In this document: positions 28,208 to 36,863 of the stretch, piece by piece
Layout of the letters: every line of letters begins with the position of its first letter
How positions within the stretch are numbered: the stretch's first letter is position 1
Origin: an uncultured Clostridia bacterium
Lineage (GTDB): Bacteria; Bacillota; Clostridia; TANB77; CAG-508
DNA length: 64,000 bases
Reading direction: 5' to 3'
Assembly (NCBI GenBank): GCA_934177795.1
Contig: CAKPPS010000001.1
Span: forward strand, 62,001 to 126,000
Program-made: the position numbers and the translations under genes
Notes under the pieces: generated by a model
What the model saw: the letters and a program-made list of their open reading frames with translations, nothing else
Databases searched by the model: none
Told to the model about the DNA's origin: nothing

Positions 28208-28690
28208 ATGAAAAGTGAATTTGAAAATGAAATGAAATTAGAATTTATTAGCAAATCTTCAAACGAAGCTTTTGCTAGGATAACAGTTGCAGCTTTTGCA
28301 TCACAACTAGATCCAACCATAGAAGAGTTAGCAGACATAAAAACAGCAGTTTCAGAGGCGGTTACCAACTGCATAATTCATGGGTATGATAAAAAACAAG
28401 GGATTGTAAAAATATTTGGTAGATTACGAAAAAATGAAATTATTTTAGAAATATCAGATAAAGGTAAAGGAATTGAAAATGTAGAAATAGCAAAAGAACC
28501 TCTTTATACGACTAAGCCAAATTTAGAAAGGTCAGGAATGGGATTTACTATTATGGAAAGTTTTATGGATAAAGTAACAATTGAATCTGTAGTTGGATTA
28601 GGAACAAAAGTAACAATGAGTAAGATTATTAAAAGTAAAACAGAAGAGGAAGAAGCAGATGAAGAGTTTGAAATGATTACAAAAGAATAG
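28208..28690 (+). CDS. spoIIAB: Anti-sigma-F factor and Ser kinase SpoIIAB
   Basis: SpoIIAB holds sigma-F inactive and phosphorylates SpoIIAA with ATP. It is a 160-residue GHKL-fold protein. The N box EAVTNCIIHGY, the G1 box DKGKGI and the G2 box RSGMGFTIM are all visible. The last 15 residues are an acidic extension. Start ATG 28208 follows AAAAGGAAA. The gene sits nine bases before sigF, so the three are co-transcribed and the anti-sigma and sigma genes are likely translated in step. Confidence 0.96.
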   Translation: MKSEFENEMKLEFISKSSNEAFARITVAAFASQLDPTIEELADIKTAVSEAVTNCIIHGYDKKQGIVKIFGRLRKNEIILEISDKGKGIENVEIAKEPLYTTKPNLERSGMGFTIMESFMDKVTIESVVGLGTKVTMSKIIKSKTEEEEADEEFEMITKE

Positions 28691-28699
28691 AGGGATAAG

Positions 28700-29429
28700 A
28701 TGTTTGAAAACAGTATAGAAGTAATAAAAAGGGCTCAATCTGGTGACAAATACGAATTAGAGAGAATGATTAAAGAAAATAATCGGACTAATATGGAGTA
28801 TTGTAAAAAGATTTAATGGACGAGGGTTTGATGTAGAAGACTTATACCAGATTGGATGTATAGGCTTCATAAAAGCTGTAAAGAGATTTGATACAAATTA
28901 TGATGTGAAATTGTCTACATATGCAGTACCTTATATGATAGGAGAGATAAAAAGATATATTAGAGATGATGGTGCTATAAAAGTAAGTAGAAGTATCAAG
29001 GAATTAGGTATAAAGATTAAAGAATTACAAAAAGAAAACATGAATAAAAAAGGAAAAGAAATGACAATTGAAGAAATGTCAAAAGAGTTAAACATAAGTA
29101 CAGAAGATATAGTTTTAGCGTTGGAAGCGAGTGTAACTGTAGAATCCATAGATAAAAGTGCATATACATCTGATAAAGATGGAAATAGTATTAATTTAAT
29201 AGAAAAAATTTCTACAAGCAAAAATGAAGAAGAATTAATAGCTAACAAATTAACAATAAAACAATTGATAGATGGATTAGAACAGAAAGAAAAAGAAATT
29301 ATTTTATTAAGATTTTATAAAGACAAGACACAATCTCAAGTAGCAAAGATACTTGGAATGAATCAAGTACAGGTGTCAAGAATAGAAAGAAAAATTCTAG
29401 AAAATATGAGAAGAAAATTGATATCTTAG
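28700..29429 (+). CDS. sigF: Forespore sigma factor F, read through a +1 shift at CGG
   Basis: Sigma-F directs the first forespore-specific transcription. The start is ATG 28700 (MFENSIEVIKRAQSG), preceded by GAGGGA. Codons 1-28 end in KENN; the rest, starting GLIWSIVKRFNGRGF, is in +1. The junction AAT-C-GGA is an in-frame CGG; skipping C28784 gives a 242-residue protein with region 2 (DVEDLYQIGCIGFIKAVKRFD, STYAVPYMIGEIKRYIRDD), region 3 and region 4 (SQVAKILGMNQVQVSRIERKIL) complete. Without the shift translation ends after 38 residues. Because the gene follows spoIIAA-spoIIAB and all domains are intact, I read it as functional. The frameshift would be a further control point for compartment-specific activity. 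Confidence 0.93.
28784..28787 (+). other. CGG +1 frameshift site in sigF
   Basis: In-frame codons are AAT-AAT-CGG. Skipping the C and reading GGA gives NNGLIWSIVKRF, the expected sigma region 1.2/2.1 sequence. Confidence 0.85.
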
Positions 29430-29488
29430 AGATAAAATATAGTTACATGAATATTATTGAAAAGATATATGAAGTAAGGTGAGATGAT

Positions 29489-30502
29489 TTGAAAAAGACA
29501 GTTTATTATTTTATTGCAATTTTATTTTTATGTTTTATTTTACCAGCATTATTAACGAACACAAAAACAAAGCAATCATCAAATGATGAAATAGTAAATA
29601 CCGAAGATAATTCAATGATAAGTGCAAAAAAAGATGGATATACCTATAACAAGTATGGAGTTATAAAATTATTACATAAAAAAACAAATGAAGTAGAAGA
29701 GGTAGAAATAGATAAATATTTGTGTAATGTAGTATCAGCAGAAATGCCAGTTGATTTTGAAAAAGAAGCATTAAAAGCTCAAGCAATAGTAGCTAGAACA
29801 TATACAATATACAAAATAAATAACAAAAAACATGATAACGCAGATATATGTGATGATTCTACTTGTTGCCAAGCATGGGTAGACAAAGAGGAACGATTTA
29901 AAAGATGGGAAAGTGATGTTGAAAATAAATGGAACAAAATAGAACAATGTGTAGATGAAACAAAAGGAAAAATTATAACATATCAGAATCAACCAATTAA
30001 TGCATTTTTTCATTCTAATAGTGGAGGCAAAACAGAATTACCAACTGATGTATGGGGAGGAAATAGTTCCATTCCATATTTGCAAGTCGTAGAGACTGCA
30101 GGAGAAGAAGGATACAAACAGTATAGTTCAGAAGTAGAAATTACAAATCAAGAACTTTTAGATAAGTTGAAACAAAAATATTCAGATATCCAAATTGATT
30201 TTAGCAATGCAGAAGATATAAAAATTTTAGAATATACAAGTAGTGGAAGAGTAAAAACAATAAAATTCGGAAATCACAATCTTTCTGGAACAGAGGTTAG
30301 AAGTCTATTAAGCTTAAAGTCTACTAATTTTGAAATTGAAAAACAAGAAGAAAAAATAAAATTTATTGTAAAAGGATATGGACATGGAGTAGGAATGAGT
30401 CAAACTGGAGCAGATAGTATGGCCAAAAGTGGTTCAACAGCAGAGGAAATAATAAAACATTTTTATACAGGAGTAGAATTAACAGATGTTAATTCAATAT
30501 AA
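29489..30502 (+). CDS. spoIID: Stage II sporulation protein D, lytic transglycosylase
   Basis: SpoIID cleaves glycan strands during engulfment of the forespore together with SpoIIP and SpoIIM. The 337-residue protein has an N-terminal membrane helix (about 5-22). The catalytic Glu lies in VVSAEMPVDFEKEALKAQA, and the conserved FHSNSGGKTE and GYGHGVGMSQTGADSMA segments follow. The start is TTG 29489, six bases after AAGGTGAG. It lies after sigF and before the spoIIQ-like gene, matching the usual clostridial cluster. A small hairpin terminator follows. Confidence 0.95.
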   Translation: MKKTVYYFIAILFLCFILPALLTNTKTKQSSNDEIVNTEDNSMISAKKDGYTYNKYGVIKLLHKKTNEVEEVEIDKYLCNVVSAEMPVDFEKEALKAQAIVARTYTIYKINNKKHDNADICDDSTCCQAWVDKEERFKRWESDVENKWNKIEQCVDETKGKIITYQNQPINAFFHSNSGGKTELPTDVWGGNSSIPYLQVVETAGEEGYKQYSSEVEITNQELLDKLKQKYSDIQIDFSNAEDIKILEYTSSGRVKTIKFGNHNLSGTEVRSLLSLKSTNFEIEKQEEKIKFIVKGYGHGVGMSQTGADSMAKSGSTAEEIIKHFYTGVELTDVNSI

Positions 30503-30549
30503 TTTATAACAAAATATAATTGTATATGTATAATTCTCTAAAATAAGGA

Positions 30550-30575
30550 AATACTTGTAATAACAAGTATTTTTA
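30550..30575 (+). terminator. Intrinsic terminator after spoIID
   Basis: AATACTTGT pairs with ACAAGTATT around an AATA loop, followed by TTTTA. Confidence 0.65.
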
Positions 30576-30608
30576 TACTAAAGTTATTAAAACATAGAGG
30601 AGGATTAT

Positions 30609-31448
30609 ATGAGAAAAGATAGCAAATTAAAAAATAATACAGCATTATATATTGCTGGAGGAGTAGGGATTTTAGCGATTATAGTTATAGGATTACTAAT
30701 GTATAGCCATAAGATAAAAGAAAATGTAAAAGATGAAACCATGTCATTAGAAAAGATGACAACAGTGATAGGAGAAAATAATAATTCTACAGAAAAAAAT
30801 AATACTGAAACAGAAAGTGCTAGTACAGAGCTAGGAAAAACTGTAGAAGAAAGTAAAAATGAAATAAATGAAAAAAATAATACTGTAAATAATACTACAA
30901 ACACAAACAATACGAGTAATAAAGTTAATAAAAATACTAAAAGTAAAAATATTACTAATAATACCAATGTAAATTCTTCAACATCAGCAAAATCAACTAC
31001 AACTGTACCAAAGGAAGAAAAAAATGCAGAACAAAAACAAACATTAGCATTTCAAAAACCAGTTGAAGGTGATATTATGCAAGAATATGCTCAAGAAAAT
31101 TTAGTATATTCTAAAACTTTAGAAGAATGGACAACACATAATGGAATTGATATCAAAGCAGATAAAACAACAGTAGTAAAAGCAGCAGAAGCTGGAACAG
31201 TAAAATCAATAAAAAATGATCCACGATATGGGCTAACAATTGTAATAGAACATGATAGCACATATCAAACAGTATATTCTAATTTATTAACATCTGAATT
31301 TGTTGTTGAAGGAGAAAAAGTAGAAAAAGGACAATCTATAGGAACTGTTGGAAATAGTGCAGTCTTTGAAGTTGCAGATGAGCCACATTTGCATTTTGAA
31401 ATATTAAAAAATTCTATACAAGTAGACCCTAATATTTATTTAAAATAA
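30609..31448 (+). CDS. spoIIQ: SpoIIQ-like M23 peptidase
   Basis: SpoIIQ is the forespore half of the SpoIIQ-SpoIIIAH channel. The 279-residue protein has one N-terminal helix (about 14-34), a long Asn/Thr/Lys-rich linker (about 45-135) and a C-terminal LytM domain. The zinc ligands are intact: His and Asp in HNGIDI near 174, and HLHF near 262. Bacillus SpoIIQ has lost part of this site, whereas clostridial versions keep it, so this one may be an active endopeptidase. The assignment as SpoIIQ rests on the position after spoIID and the domain layout. A vegetative M23 wall hydrolase is the alternative. Confidence 0.82.
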   Translation: MRKDSKLKNNTALYIAGGVGILAIIVIGLLMYSHKIKENVKDETMSLEKMTTVIGENNNSTEKNNTETESASTELGKTVEESKNEINEKNNTVNNTTNTNNTSNKVNKNTKSKNITNNTNVNSSTSAKSTTTVPKEEKNAEQKQTLAFQKPVEGDIMQEYAQENLVYSKTLEEWTTHNGIDIKADKTTVVKAAEAGTVKSIKNDPRYGLTIVIEHDSTYQTVYSNLLTSEFVVEGEKVEKGQSIGTVGNSAVFEVADEPHLHFEILKNSIQVDPNIYLK

Positions 31449-31513
31449 TTTGACTATAAAATATATGTGTGATAAAATATTTTGGTAATATTTAAATAAG
31501 AAGAGGGAAAAAT

Positions 31514-32605
31514 ATGAAATTAGGAATAGTAGGATTACCAAATGTAGGCAAAAGTACATTATTTAATAGTATAACAAAAGCAGGAGCAGAGTGTGCAAAT
31601 TATCCTTTTTGTACAATAGAACCAAATGTGGGAATTGTACCAGTTCCAGATGAAAGATTAGATGTATTAGCTAAAATGTACAATCCACAAAAAGTAACTC
31701 ATGCAGTTATAGAATTTGTAGATATTGCAGGATTAGTTAAAGGAGCAAGTAAAGGAGAAGGCCTAGGAAACAAATTTTTATCACATATAAGAGAAACAGA
31801 TGCTATATGTGAAGTTGTCAGATGCTTTGAAAATTCAGATGTTGTTCATGTAGATGGAAATGTAAATCCAATAAGGGATATAGAAACAATTAATTTAGAA
31901 CTTATATTTGCTGATATAGAAACTGTTAATAAAAGATTAGATAAAGCAAAAAAGAATTTAAAGGCTGACAAGAAATACCAAGAAGAAATTGATTTGTTAC
32001 AGAAAATAAAAGACAATTTAGAAGAAGGAAAACCAGCCAGAGTTTTAGAATTTAATGAAGAAGAACAAGCATTAGTAAAAGAAATGTTCTTATTAACAAC
32101 TAAACCAATATTATATATAGCAAATGTATCAGAAGAACAATTAGCAGAAGAAAAAACAGATCCAGTAATAAAACAAGTAAGAGACTATGCTAAAAATGAA
32201 AAAGCAGAAGTTATACCATTATGTGTAAAAGTTGAAGAAGAAATATCAGGACTAGAAGAAAATGATAAAAAAGAAATGTTAGAAATGATGGGAATAGATG
32301 AATCAGGACTTGATAAAGTAATAAAAAAGAGTTATGATTTATTAGGCTTAATGTCTTTTCTAACAGCAGGAGAACCTGAAGTAAGAGCATGGACAATAAA
32401 AAAAGGAACTAAAGCTCCACAAGCAGCGGGAAAAATACATTCAGATATAGAAAGAGGTTTTATAAAAGCAGAGGTAGTATCATTTAAAGATTTAGTGGAA
32501 CAAGGTTCAATGTTGCAAGCCAAAGAAAAAGGATTGGTTAGAGCAGAAGGAAAAGAATATGTTATGAAAGATGGAGATATAGTTTTATTTAAATTTAATG
32601 TGTAA
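31514..32605 (+). CDS. ychF: Redox-regulated ATPase/GTPase YchF (OLA1 type)
   Basis: YchF is an Obg-family P-loop NTPase that prefers ATP and binds ribosomes. The 363 residues start MKLGIVGLPNVGKSTLFN (G1), followed by NYPFCTIEPNVG, DIAGLVKGASKGEGLGN (G3), and a coiled-coil insertion around 130-170. The altered G4 region is TKPILYIANVSEE. The C-terminal TGS domain ends VMKDGDIVLFKFNV. Start ATG 31514 has GAAGAGGG. Full length, single-gene unit. Confidence 0.97.
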   Translation: MKLGIVGLPNVGKSTLFNSITKAGAECANYPFCTIEPNVGIVPVPDERLDVLAKMYNPQKVTHAVIEFVDIAGLVKGASKGEGLGNKFLSHIRETDAICEVVRCFENSDVVHVDGNVNPIRDIETINLELIFADIETVNKRLDKAKKNLKADKKYQEEIDLLQKIKDNLEEGKPARVLEFNEEEQALVKEMFLLTTKPILYIANVSEEQLAEEKTDPVIKQVRDYAKNEKAEVIPLCVKVEEEISGLEENDKKEMLEMMGIDESGLDKVIKKSYDLLGLMSFLTAGEPEVRAWTIKKGTKAPQAAGKIHSDIERGFIKAEVVSFKDLVEQGSMLQAKEKGLVRAEGKEYVMKDGDIVLFKFNV

Positions 32606-32715
32606 TAAATTTGTAAAATAAAAAAATATAAAAACTATTGACTAATAAAAAAAATAAGTGTAATATAAAAATAAATTTAGAAAAGAACAAATGATAAATA
32701 GTATGTCTATACCAC

Positions 32716-32744
32716 TTGCAATTAATTTATAAAAGTGTTATAAT
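32716..32744 (+). promoter_or_regulatory. Promoter of the LPKTG protein gene
   Basis: TTGCAA (32716-32721) and a perfect TATAAT (32739-32744) with 17-bp spacing. Confidence 0.65.
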
Positions 32745-32798
32745 AATAATTGTTGAGATAAAAATAGGAATATACTATTTGAAGTAAGGAGAGGTAAT

Positions 32799-33194
32799 AT
32801 GAAAAAATCAATTATTTTAAAAAAATTTTTAGTAATTTTAATGGCTATGCTTATTGCATTAACAGTTGTTACATCAACATCATCAGTATATGCAGCAGAT
32901 GATGACGATGATTTAGGTATTGAAGAATTAGATGATACAAATACTAATAATAACACAAATAATGCAAATAATAATACAAATCAAGCAAACAATAATACAA
33001 ATGGTACAAACAATAATACAAATAATGTACAAAATTTAAACTCATTAAATAATACTACAAATAATAATATAAATGCGAATTTACCAAAAACAGGAATGGG
33101 AGATTCTTTACCAACAGTATTATTAGTTGTTGTATTTGGAATTTCAGCTATATATGCATATAAAAAAGTTAGTGATTATAGAAATATTGATTAA
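32799..33194 (+). CDS. Small Asn/Thr-rich LPXTG cell-wall protein
   Basis: This 131-residue secreted protein has a signal peptide ending near VYA-ADD (residue 31), an acidic DDDDD patch, then an Asn/Thr/Ala repeat tract at about 48-95 (repeated NNNTN units). An LPKTG sorting motif near 98 is followed by a hydrophobic stretch and a basic KK..YR tail. This is the full sortase substrate signature in a very short protein. Its neighbour on the opposite strand is a sortase, sharing the terminator between them, so the two probably form a dedicated substrate-enzyme pair. The mature exposed part is only a disordered Asn-rich spacer; a structural or adhesive role is guesswork. Confidence 0.85.
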   Translation: MKKSIILKKFLVILMAMLIALTVVTSTSSVYAADDDDDLGIEELDDTNTNNNTNNANNNTNQANNNTNGTNNNTNNVQNLNSLNNTTNNNINANLPKTGMGDSLPTVLLVVVFGISAIYAYKKVSDYRNID

Positions 33195-33196
33195 TT

Positions 33197-33229
33197 AAAA
33201 TTGAAGATGTTTAAACATCTTCAATTTTT
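33197..33229. terminator. Shared bidirectional terminator (LPKTG gene / sortase)
   Basis: AATTGAAGATGTTT and AAACATCTTCAATT form a near-perfect palindrome with T-tracts in both directions. The sortase stop codon lies inside it. Confidence 0.75.
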
Positions 33230-33912
33230 GCTTTTATTATAATTCTATTTCCAGAAAAATTATTACAAGTAACTAAAGTTAATTCTTTATTGTTAGTTTC
33301 TAAAGTATAAATAGGAGAAAAATCATTTTCTTTAACCTCATAATTCTTAAAAACAGTGTATTTAAAAGAATTATTAGAGTTATCTAAAATAAAAATTTCA
33401 CTATTTATTTTTAATTTCATAATTTTACTAAAAAATTTATTATTATTATAATTATGTCCAGCAATACATAAATTATAATCATAAGAATTTTTGGCTTCTG
33501 AAGGCAATTTACCAAAAAATTTACAAGGAGAAGATTTTAATAATTCATCTGTAAGACCATTAAAAATAGGATAAGAAAGTCCAATAGAAGGTATCTTGAT
33601 AATTCCTATTACATAATTGGCTGGAAGATTTGAATTACTTTGACTATTATTTTTTTTAAAAGAAGAATTATCATTATATAATTGGGTTATATTATAATTA
33701 GAAATCAATAAATTAGAAAGATTTTCTTTTGAATTTAAAGAGATTTTATAATAAAAAAAACAAAAAGAAATTATTATAATAGCCGTAATAGAAAGAATTA
33801 ATTGAATATTAAATCTTTTTTTAACATTTTTTTTATTATTGTTAGATAATTCTAAATCACTTTCTTGGTCTATTTTATTTTTGTTTAAATCAGTATTAAT
33901 AATTTGATTCAT
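33211..33912 (-). CDS. Sortase family transpeptidase
   Basis: This 233-residue protein has a cytoplasmic N-terminus and one membrane helix (about 35-53), with the sortase beta-barrel outside. The catalytic His is in IAGHNYNNNKFF, the nucleophile Cys in LTLVTCNN near residue 216, and the Arg in GNRIIIKAK. IGIIKIPSIGLSYPIFNG is the usual opening strand. Class D or a class-A-like clostridial type seems likely from the length and TLVTC motif, but the class is not certain. It faces the LPKTG gene tail to tail. It would anchor that protein and perhaps others to peptidoglycan or lipid II. Confidence 0.88.
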   Translation of the reverse strand: MNQIINTDLNKNKIDQESDLELSNNNKKNVKKRFNIQLILSITAIIIISFCFFYYKISLNSKENLSNLLISNYNITQLYNDNSSFKKNNSQSNSNLPANYVIGIIKIPSIGLSYPIFNGLTDELLKSSPCKFFGKLPSEAKNSYDYNLCIAGHNYNNNKFFSKIMKLKINSEIFILDNSNNSFKYTVFKNYEVKENDFSPIYTLETNNKELTLVTCNNFSGNRIIIKAKIEDV

Positions 33913-34087
33913 AATATGACTCCTATTAGATGTTATAAATTATAATATTTTGTTATATAATAGTATCTCCAAAGAAAAGAAAAATATAAAAGAAAATATT
34001 GTAACAACAGGTTTTTAATAATATTTACAATTATTTAAAAATGTGATAGAATCGTGTAGATATATAAAGGAAAGAAGGAATTATAAT

Positions 34088-35023
34088 TTGGAAATACGAG
34101 TTTTAGCCATTATAAACCCAACATCAGGACGAGGAAATATAACAGGATATGTAGAGCAAATAAAAAAATATTTAGAAAAACAAAATATGACAGTAAAAGT
34201 AAAATTTACCAAAAAAGAATATAATGCTAGAAAAATCGTTATTAATAATATAGAAGAGACAGATTTAATACTAGTTTGTGGCGGTGATGGAACATTTAAT
34301 GAAACAGTGTCAGCACTAATGGAATTAGAAACTAAAGATATTAGTATTGCATATATCCCAATGGGAACAACAAATGATTTAGCTCAAAGTCTAAAAATAC
34401 CAATAAAAGATATATCAGTAACTAAAAACTTATTAAAATCAAAAGCCAAAGTATTAGATGTTGGCAAGTTTAACAATAAATATTTTTGTTATGTAGCAGC
34501 TTTTGGAATTATAACAGATGTAGCATACAAAACGTCACAAAAAGCCAAAAATAAATATGGTAGATTAGCATATTATTTAAGAGCAATTGGGGAATCATTT
34601 AGAATAAGAAAATATAAGACAAAAACTAAAATAAAATTCGATGATGAAGAAATAGAAGGAGAATTTATTTATGGTGGGATAAGCAACTCTGAATCAATAG
34701 CAGGATTTAAATGGTATAATCAAGAAGATATTAGTTTAGATGATGGAAAATTCGAGGCACTTTTTATAAGAAAACCAAAAAGAATATCTGGATATTTTAG
34801 ATTGTTGAGTGATTTTAAAAATAAAGACTATATGGCAAATAGAGATTTTGTTTATTTTAAAGCAAATAAAATCACAATTACAACAGCAAAAAATGTAGAT
34901 TGGACAATAGATGGTGAATATGCAGGAAACTTGAATTTTGTAAATATAGAAAATTGTAATAAAGCGATTGAGTTAGCGATTTGTGATAGTGCTAAAAAGC
35001 AAATAGATAGTAGAAAGGAATAA
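34088..35023 (+). CDS. YegS/BmrU-type lipid kinase (diacylglycerol kinase catalytic domain)
   Basis: This 311-residue enzyme has IINPTSGRGN near the N-terminus and VCGGDGTFNE near 62, with the MGTTNDLAQSL segment. These are the nucleotide- and substrate-binding motifs of the DAGK_cat family (DgkB, YegS). It phosphorylates a lipid such as diacylglycerol at the membrane surface, recycling it to phosphatidate. I place the start at TTG 34088 (ttg-gaa-ata), after AAAGGAAAGAAGG; longer in-frame starts add an atypical leader. It lies five bases before metK. Confidence 0.88.
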   Translation: MEIRVLAIINPTSGRGNITGYVEQIKKYLEKQNMTVKVKFTKKEYNARKIVINNIEETDLILVCGGDGTFNETVSALMELETKDISIAYIPMGTTNDLAQSLKIPIKDISVTKNLLKSKAKVLDVGKFNNKYFCYVAAFGIITDVAYKTSQKAKNKYGRLAYYLRAIGESFRIRKYKTKTKIKFDDEEIEGEFIYGGISNSESIAGFKWYNQEDISLDDGKFEALFIRKPKRISGYFRLLSDFKNKDYMANRDFVYFKANKITITTAKNVDWTIDGEYAGNLNFVNIENCNKAIELAICDSAKKQIDSRKE

Positions 35024-35027
35024 AAAA

Positions 35028-36137
35028 ATGAGTAAATATTATTTTACATCTGAAAGTGTTACAGAAGGACATCCAGACAAATTATGTGACACAATTTCTG
35101 ACAGCATACTAGATGAATATTTAAAAGGAGATGCTCAATCAAAAGTGGCTGTAGAAACATTTGCATCAGGTAATAAAATAGTAATAGCAGGTCAAGTAAC
35201 ATCTAAAAAAGATATAGAAATAGAACAAATAGTAAGAAATAAAATAAAAGAAATCGGATATGATAATAAAGATACAGATATAGACTATAAAACATGCGAA
35301 ATAGAAGTAAACATAGAAAGACAGAGTCCAGATATTGCATTAGGAGTAGACAATGGTGGAGCAGGAGACCAAGGAATAATGTTTGGGTTTGCATGTGACG
35401 AAACTCCAGAATTTATGCCACTTGCAATATCTATGGCACATAAGTTGGCTAAGAAATTAACAGCAGTACGAAAAAATAAAGAAATAAAATATTTAAGACC
35501 AGATGGAAAAACACAAGTGACAGTAGAATATGAAGATGATAAGCCTAAAAGAATAGAAAATATATTAATTTCTGCACAACATGAAGAAAACATTAGCCAA
35601 GAAAAATTAAAAGAAGATATTATAGAAAAAGTAATAAAAAAAGTAATTCCTTTAGATTTGATAGATTTTAATACCAAAATATATATAAATCCAACAGGAA
35701 GATTTGTTATTGGAGGTCCACTGGGAGACACTGGATTAACTGGAAGAAAAATAATTGTTGATACTTATGGTGGTTATAGCAGACATGGAGGTGGTGCCTT
35801 TTCAGGAAAAGATGCTAGTAAAGTGGATAGGTCAGCAGCATATATGTTAAGACATATTGCTAAAAATATAGTTGCAAATGGATATGCAAAAAAATGTGAA
35901 ATACAAATATCGTATGCAATAGGAATGGAAAATCCTTTATCAATAAATGTTAATACATTTGGAACAGGAAAAATATCTGAAAATGATTTGGTAAATAAAA
36001 TAGAAGACAAATTTAATTTAACACCAGCAGGAATTATTAAATACCTTGAATTAGATAAACCAATATATTCAAAAACTACTAATTATGGACATTTTGGAAA
36101 AGAAGGACTAACATGGGAAAAATTAATAGAATTTTAA
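35028..36137 (+). CDS. metK: S-adenosylmethionine synthetase
   Basis: MetK makes AdoMet from methionine and ATP, feeding TrmD and QueA in this window among others. The 369 residues show SESVTEGHPDKLCDTISD, the metal-binding GAGDQGIMFGFA, the P-loop-like GGGAFSGKDASKVDRSAAY, and GRFVIGGPLGDTGLTGRKI. It is slightly shorter than the usual 380-400 residues but no motif is missing. No SAM riboswitch is present; it is translated nearly coupled to the lipid kinase gene. Start ATG 35028 follows AAAGGAA. Confidence 0.97.
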   Translation: MSKYYFTSESVTEGHPDKLCDTISDSILDEYLKGDAQSKVAVETFASGNKIVIAGQVTSKKDIEIEQIVRNKIKEIGYDNKDTDIDYKTCEIEVNIERQSPDIALGVDNGGAGDQGIMFGFACDETPEFMPLAISMAHKLAKKLTAVRKNKEIKYLRPDGKTQVTVEYEDDKPKRIENILISAQHEENISQEKLKEDIIEKVIKKVIPLDLIDFNTKIYINPTGRFVIGGPLGDTGLTGRKIIVDTYGGYSRHGGGAFSGKDASKVDRSAAYMLRHIAKNIVANGYAKKCEIQISYAIGMENPLSINVNTFGTGKISENDLVNKIEDKFNLTPAGIIKYLELDKPIYSKTTNYGHFGKEGLTWEKLIEF

Positions 36138-36173
36138 AAGAAGATTATAAAAAATAATGAATGGAGAAAACAA

Positions 36174-36863
36174 ATGTTAAAGAAAATAGTAGAAAAAAAT
36201 TATAAATGGATTATCATCTTCCTTTGTTTGATAATAGTGATTATGATGTTAGAAGATATATTTGAAAATGAACAACTAAAAATTGATGTATTTATATACA
36301 AATTAGTGGTTTTAAATCTTAGAAATCAACAACTAACAGCTCTGATGAAAATTGTAACCAATTTGGCTTCAGCTTATGTGTTGATAGCAATAGCAGTAGC
36401 ATCGATACTTTTTATAAAAAATAAAATTATAGGTATAAGTATAACATCTAATTTAGTTATTGTAACATTATTAAATCAACTGTTAAAGCGTATAATACAA
36501 AGACCAAGACCAGAAGGATATAGACTAATTACAGAAAATGGATATAGTTTTCCATCTGGACATTCTATGGCAAGTATGGCATTTTATGGTTTTATAATAT
36601 ATCTAATATGGAAATTAGTAAAAAATAAAAAAATTAAATATTTAGAGACAGGAATATTAGGAATATTTATATTTTTGATAGGATTTAGCCGAATATATTT
36701 AGGAGTTCATTATGCAAGTGACGTGGTTGGTGGATTTGCAATATCAATAGCCTATTTAATAATGTTTACAAATATAATAAAACCAAAATTACAAAATAAG
36801 AAGGAAATAAAAATGATAAATAAAAATAAATTTGAAAATATTAAAAAAAAAATAAAAAACTAA
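36174..36863 (+). CDS. PAP2-family membrane phosphatase, probably fused to DgkA by frameshift
   Basis: This 229-residue protein has the three phosphatase motifs: KRIIQRPRP near 105, SGHSMAS near 127, and SRIYLGVHYASDVVGG near 170, among about six membrane helices. Such enzymes dephosphorylate undecaprenyl pyrophosphate or phosphatidyl substrates. It ends in a Lys/Asn-rich tail at a TAA that directly follows a ten-A run and the heptamer A AAA AAC. In the -1 frame DgkA continues without an upstream start of its own, so a PAP2-DgkA fusion is likely. A possible internal start for DgkA alone is ATG 36813, behind AAGGAA. Confidence 0.88.
   Translation: MLKKIVEKNYKWIIIFLCLIIVIMMLEDIFENEQLKIDVFIYKLVVLNLRNQQLTALMKIVTNLASAYVLIAIAVASILFIKNKIIGISITSNLVIVTLLNQLLKRIIQRPRPEGYRLITENGYSFPSGHSMASMAFYGFIIYLIWKLVKNKKIKYLETGILGIFIFLIGFSRIYLGVHYASDVVGGFAISIAYLIMFTNIIKPKLQNKKEIKMINKNKFENIKKKIKN
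36843..36863 (+). other. Slippery A-run and A AAA AAC heptamer at the PAP2/DgkA junction
   Basis: Ten consecutive A residues (36843-36852), one T, then six A and C, then the PAP2 stop TAA. The 0 frame reads ATA-AAA-AAC-TAA, a classical X XXY YYZ -1 site at 36854-36860. A one-base insertion by polymerase slippage in the A10 run would have the same effect. Confidence 0.65.

Noticed and set aside
32940..33075. Asn/Thr repeats in the LPKTG gene as a CRISPR-like or tandem DNA repeat
   Set aside because: They are imperfect codon-level repeats of a low-complexity protein spacer inside a clear signal-peptide/LPXTG gene.
34900..35030. SAM riboswitch upstream of metK
   Set aside because: Only five bases separate metK from the preceding gene, and no riboswitch core is seen.
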